Below the pieces are notes generated by a model. That model was not told the DNA's origin and did not search any database. It saw only the letters and a program-made list of their open reading frames with translations. A stretch of DNA of 64,000 nt from Lepiota brunneoincarnata. Taxonomy: Eukaryota; Basidiomycota; Agaricomycetes; Agaricales; Agaricaceae. This document shows, in pieces, positions 58,875 through 64,000 of the stretch. Numbering within the stretch: the first letter of the stretch is position 1; every line of letters begins with the position of its first letter. The stretch spans positions 310,001 to 374,000 of the forward strand of contig JAEBUN010000027.1 in NCBI GenBank assembly GCA_023014365.1. The letters are read 5' to 3'. The translations under genes were made by a program, and so were the position numbers.

Positions 58875-60123
58875 TCCGAATAAGGGTAAGTCTTTATCGA
58901 GTATCGGTTGTGTTAATCATTGTCAATAACAGTCTCGATGCAGGTCTTGTTGATACTGTAATATGATGAGTTCAATAGGGACTTATGCGTAATTATCTGA
59001 GTTCTTATGTTGCGTATGAATATTTGTATATGCCGTACCCCGCTGGATCATTGAGTTTCTGTGTGTTCTAGGGGCGCTCTGCCCGCTAGGCTGTGTCATC
59101 ACTCACTTCACAATCCTTCCTTCCTCCACTAACACACCCTGCGAATGCGGTATGTCCCACCCATGGCTGTATCTGCCACGCATACACATAGCCCGGCCCA
59201 AAAACCCCCATGCCTTTCAGAAGGTCGACTTCCTCCTCGGCTGAGATCGTTACAGGGATACACCCCTTCTCTCGTTTGTTTTGAACCCTCATAAATCAAC
59301 AAGTCAGGGATTACCAGAGCTTCAGTGTGAGGGAGGAAACGCGCTCGCGAGTGGAACTTCACGCGCGCTCCCTCCCCACCATTGTGCTATCGATCCCGAC
59401 GTGTCTCGACTCCCGAGGCATTGTGCTTCCCGGTGGCACAATGCCCCTCTCATCCTCTAGCGTAGGTCTCATCTCTGCTTCCGTAGATACTCATTCTTCT
59501 CCCTTCGCGACGTATTCTAGTAGTCATAGCTAATTGTCTTCTAAGTAGTATAAAGCTCAGGTGCTCGTGCATCTGAGGTAGTGAGTTCGGAGGGACCCGC
59601 TTCACGTCTCGACTTTTCTTTCTTTTCTTTGGCTCTTTCGTATCTCGATCCCACTGTCCTTACGCACCAGGTTATCACTCTCGTTTGTCCCTTCCCCTTC
59701 TGCTCCTGACGGACTTGAGCCCTGGCGACCGTTTCGTCGATCCCACTCGTCCTTTTCTGTACCTTATTCGCGAACGCGATTCGTTGATCTTCATCAGGCC
59801 ACAGTCTCTGAGGCAAAGATGATAGATGAGGTGGAGAAACCGATCTGGAGGGGTTTTAAAATTACCTTTTGAAACTTATTTTTGCCATTCGAATAGTTAC
59901 TAACGGCCATATAGATCATATTAAGGCTTCGTTACCCAAGGGCGGTCTATGCTTTTTGTTGAACAAAGACGCTAGGCACTCTTCGTTTACTTAGGCCAAA
60001 CTCCGTGAGTTGTGCATTCAGTCGGCAAGACCGGAGTTACGGATCAACTCCTCAGCTCTTCTCGAACGTGGTGTGATCCTGCACGTGAATGGTTCGGGGT
60101 ACCTGATCCCAACGGGTTATATG
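58875..60123. other. Intergenic with unresolved short frames
   Basis: A minus frame at 59086-59362 (EEEVDLLKGMGVFGPGYVYA) and another at 59541-59816 are open, but I cannot assign either. A perfect 9-bp hairpin GCATTGTGC-ttcccggtg-GCACAATGC lies near 59418-59444. Confidence 0.35.
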
Positions 60124-62091
60124 TCAAACAAAGTTCAGATTCTTTGCAACAATAGATGGCGAAACATACGAAAGTAACCCATTTGTCATCTCGGGCTCGA
60201 TGGGAATCTCCTTGCCATTCTTATCCAAGCCAGGTCGGATATCATAGACGGCAAGAAGGTGGGAGATGAGGATGAACATGGAATTCTCAGCGAGAAACCT
60301 CCCTGGGCAGATTCGCCTTCCAAAGCCAAAGAATGCCACAGTTGGATCACGGACCGTTGGGTCAAAATTTCCGTCTTTGAGGAACCGCTCTGGGTTATAG
60401 GTTGAGGGGTCTTGGTAGATCTCTGGGTCGTGTAATATGGACCTAGAACCAATGCTTGAATACAAGATTTTGATCAATGAGTAAACCTGATATACCATGC
60501 ATTCCCTACGATAATGGTGTCTTTGGGGATATAGTACCCGTTGTATTCATCAGCCTCCGAGGCTTTGTGCGGCAAGGCTAGACGAGAAGAAATGTCATGA
60601 ATTGGAGTAGGTATCATATTATGAAGCTTTACCCAGAGGTGTGACAATTTGCCACCTCATAGACTCCTTCACCATTGCATTGATGTAAGGAAGGCTTGGA
60701 CGATCGTTGAATTCGGGAAGGCGACCACCAATCACTCGGTCGAGTTCCTCTTGAGCTTTCCTCTGAACCTCTGGATATAGAGACATGGCCATGAAGTAGG
60801 ATTGTATAGTTGAGACCGTCTATTGTGATGGATCAGCCATACAAATTTCAGTTAGGTACGGAAGTTTGAGAGCTCACTGTATCGGCACCCCCTAAGGAAC
60901 GTGATCTCAATTTTTCCCCCGCCGCAAGAATGGCATGATCAACTTACCCGCAAACGATACCGCACAGACATCACGTGCCAATATTTCTTTGTCGGTGCGA
61001 TCGGGCGAGTTCTCGTCTGGCAATTTCTCAAGCATTGTTGTCGCCATACAAGGCTTCCCCGTGCCTTCTTTCTTTTCAAGTACGACAATTACTGCACAAT
61101 AAGAGGACCGAAACAAGGAGTCCCTCACAAATTCATTCTTTGCCACGTTCCAAGGTCTATTTGCAAAAACTTCGCTGATGTGTCGCCAGTAGTTTGCCTT
61201 CTTCTTCCATCCAGCACCAGGGAACCACGCAGGAATGTATTTCATCGCGGGGAATAGATCGACCAAGAAAGACCCCGGGTTGCCAACTTCTGCGGCACTG
61301 CGAACTACTTCTTCGGCTGTGATTGTGTAGGAATCGTCGTCGTCGGAGATGGTTATTCCATACGCAATTTCCATGATAGTTGATGTGAACGCACTGTTCA
61401 CAAAGGGACTTGAAGCTTCGGGATATTGATTGCAATGATGAAATCTTACCGTCGGACGTGGAGCATGAAATCATCTGGAGACTTCAGCAATCGGCGTAGG
61501 AAGGTGCGAGTTGTAGTGATTTGCAGGGAGTAATATTTATGGACTATATTTGGATGGAAATGATCGTGGAAGCTGCGGCGGTGGTGCCTCCACCATGGTC
61601 CATATGGCATAAGTGCCATATTCCATGTCCAGTTCATGCTAACTTTGCGTGAGTGCCAATCCCTCGAAGGGGGCTCCGATGGGAGAAGCGAACGTACAGT
61701 TCGTTAAACATTGGCATGCGATTGCGGTCAGAATAGTTCGACGACCGCCTCTCGAATAGGTCATATGTCCGCTCCACGCTACCAAGGATAACAAAAGGCT
61801 GCCCGAGAACCTTAAAGTAAACCATATCGCCTATGGAATACCTTGAGGTATACCTTCAATCCCACCGGAGGCGTACATACCATACGTCTTGAACCACTTG
61901 TCGTATACTAGCCATGGTTTATACCTGGGGAAATCGAGAAGATTATCAATACAAGGATAGGCTTTTGGACCAGGCGGCAAGGGCAGTCTGTTCGGATTGT
62001 CCCTCTGCTCTCGAAGCTTGCCATAGAACCACCATACCAGAGCCAAACCACAAGAGCAGAGAACTGTTGTGGAGAAGAGAATTGACATCAT
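60124..62091 (-). CDS. Microsomal cytochrome P450
   Basis: An N-terminal membrane anchor ([20 protein letters not shown]) is followed by the proline hinge [15 protein letters not shown], a [12 protein letters not shown] helix-C region (near 61570), an I-helix GGADT (near 60890), an ERF-type segment ([12 protein letters not shown]) and the heme-binding [11 protein letters not shown] with the Cys ligand (near 60300-60335). Several introns of 50-60 nt separate the exons; the junctions I checked are GT-AG, such as [15 protein letters not shown]. No frame break was seen. It is a monooxygenase of the endoplasmic reticulum needing a P450 reductase. Substrate unknown; it resembles the large basidiomycete P450 clans expanded for xenobiotic or secondary metabolism. 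Confidence 0.8.
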
Positions 62092-64000
62092 GAAGGTCCC
62101 GGATTTGTGTGGACTTCAAATTCCGTCGAAGTTTTGTAGTGGTCTTACAGATGTGTGGGGAAATAATTCAAGCGTGCTGTTATGTATAACCATGAACAAA
62201 TATAGCGTGGTAGCCCACAAAACGAAAATGGGCCCCAGGAACATAGTTGGCCCCAGAGAAAGGCGGTACGTGTAGAAAGGATGGAGCTGTGTACATGTGG
62301 TAACCGCCCAACTTGTCGATTCCCACTGAAGAAGACCCTATCTTCCCGAATAGGGGCCCCCTTCCAAATCCACTCGCTCCCACCCTCCAAACCCATTCAG
62401 CCTCAATATCCACACTTGTCCACCTACCTATACTAACTCTCTCGCGTCTAGTTCAGCTCGCAGGAGGGTCGCACTACATAGACACTCAGGGAAACCCCAC
62501 TTACCCTTTGGAACTCCTCTCTCTCTTTGCTCTCTCTTTACTCTTCTCTCTCTCGCTCTCTCTTTCCCTCTGGTCTCTCTTTCCATCCCCCCTCACCTCA
62601 CTTCACGTCGATCGCACTCGCCACCACTCTTCGTTGATACCTTTACTAATCATTCCTTAGAGCACTAGTACATATAATTGAATTCGGGCGGAGTGGAGCC
62701 CATCATAGTCAGTGGCCAAATCATGGAGCCCGCTGCTTGCACCAAACGTTTAAGGACTCGGCTTCTCCGGTCAGTCAAATGAAGACCATTTATGATATCA
62801 TATGGTGGTGCTAGCCCTATCTGTGTTTTCCCTGGCTTCTTTGCGGGTGTATGGAGTTCAATGAGGCATGAGGATATCCACGCGTGGGTGGCCTTGTACC
62901 ACTGTAATGGACAAAAAATGCAAAAAAAGTAATATTCGGACTGGAGGCACTTGATTTCACTATGGAAGTGACCTCCATGAGTCAAACTCAGGGTCTCTTG
63001 GCCCGTTTTGCGCTTGGGTCTACATTACCCACCATACTTTCACACGAACCCCTCCTACATATGTATACCCATCACCTTCAAATCGGGAGGGATTTTCCGA
63101 GCATATGTTATCAATAATCAGATCGTAGTCAAAAATTGACACCAGTATTGGTGCTTAACTAGGATGGGGAAGCAATAATGCTGGTTTGAAGGGTGCCTGC
63201 GATGATCAACGCACTAGGTGTCCCGAGATACCGAAGGATATTATACGTCGTGCTACGCCGACATTGGTTGATCATCAACGCCCACCATGAAAATTTGAGG
63301 GGCTGTGTAATGGACGATTGCACGCTAACCAAAGAGCAAAACTTGTGCAAATCACCATTGTCATGACTTGCGTGCTTCTCAGCTTCTCCTTTGATGCTTG
63401 GAGATATCGGTTGGCTTATATCAACCATGGCGGTGGTGCTTTTGTTGTCTGTTGCAAAATCCAGTCTTATTGCCAAGTCACTCGGTTATCAGTGTTACAG
63501 AATAGATCAAATAGACTTTTTGTTTAGTCTATTGATTCTGATAGAGGGAGTTCGAAGATAATCATTGAGCATCTTATGTTCAATAGAGCCTGAATGAGTG
63601 ACCTTGGGGGGCAATCAAGCGGCACCACCAAAACTCAATGTTCGTGCCTCACGGAACATCAAACGTGTCTATACTGAACGTTTCTAAATTACATCTGGTT
63701 GCATGGAGTATGTTAAACCACTTTTCATCCGTGTCGAGGACATGTCCCCTGACTCTCAACTTACTTTTCACGGACCACGATCCAAAGTTTGTTCTTCCCT
63801 TGTGTCCACATCCAATCCGCTGGCCCTAGATCTAAGGTAACGCACTTTCCAGCTGAGCTTGATACTCCTGTTGGGCGCGAACGAATAATTTATATGGTGG
63901 TTATGTAAGCTCTGGCGCGTTCTGTTTCCTCAATTCCTGCGGTTGGAGATGAGCCGGTTAAAGTGACGAACGACAACGTGGGTGGTCAATTGGACAGAGC
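62092..64000. other. P450 upstream region and gene-poor right end
   Basis: Contains a CT-rich microsatellite-like stretch (about 62516-62585) upstream of the P450. The remainder has only short frames on both strands that I could not assign. Confidence 0.4.

Noticed and set aside
62665..63476. Two minus-strand frames of about 105 codons near the right end
   Set aside because: No domain or composition support; they are likely chance frames.

Overview
The window reads as genomic DNA of a filamentous basidiomycete, most likely an Agaricomycete. Genes carry many short GT-AG introns (about 50-70 nt). The families are typical of mushroom genomes: F-box/leucine-rich proteins, aryl-alcohol-oxidase-like GMC flavoenzymes, a microsomal P450, an aegerolysin, small secreted cysteine-rich proteins (SSPs) and scattered solo LTRs. 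No rRNA, tRNA or CRISPR array was recognised.

Layout. 1-1.5 kb: dispersed repeats. 1.6-4.3 kb (-): a VPS9-domain Rab5 exchange factor with frame breaks. 5.4-8.8 kb (-): a large multi-pass membrane protein of unknown function, broken in frame; a diverged second copy lies inverted at 51.9-55.2 kb (+). 10.8-11.5 kb (-): a DUF7137-type secreted or membrane protein. 11.8-14.0 kb (+): an APE2/Apn2 AP endonuclease with a PIP box and a GRF zinc finger. 14.4-25.3 kb: a cluster of at least nine short genes for a six-cysteine secreted mini-protein family. 25.8-44.3 kb: a degenerating tandem segmental duplication of [SSP - GMC oxidoreductase - spacer - F-box protein]. 45.3-49.5 kb (-): an ATP-dependent DNA ligase preceded by four SWIM-type zinc-finger repeats. 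49.7-50.8 kb (-): a tandem GFA-domain protein. 56-57.2 kb (-): a protein with an internal Zn2Cys6-like motif, next to LTR-like DNA. 58.4-58.9 kb (+): an aegerolysin. 60.1-62.1 kb (-): a cytochrome P450. The last 2 kb holds no gene I can support.

The most interesting content is the SSP cluster. When I splice the genes by hand, seven members close into complete reading frames of 58-70 residues. Each has a signal peptide followed by the cysteine order C-C-CC-C-C, a knottin-like arrangement. Three of these seven (D, G, I) need a 4-nt microexon, and one (H) a 7-nt microexon, that supplies the first base of the second cysteine codon; without it the frame does not close. Five different splice layouts of the same domain lie side by side, together with broken copies, so the locus looks like an active birth-and-death array. 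A second, unrelated gene, the SWIM-repeat DNA ligase, uses 10-nt microexons to encode the Cys-x-Cys of three of its four zinc-finger repeats.

Many other genes here carry frame breaks. Where I could compare copies or expected frames, nearly all fit single-base insertions, often beside an identical base. This could be real pseudogenisation or uncorrected assembly error, and read-level data would decide. All exon models are manual and none is backed by transcripts.
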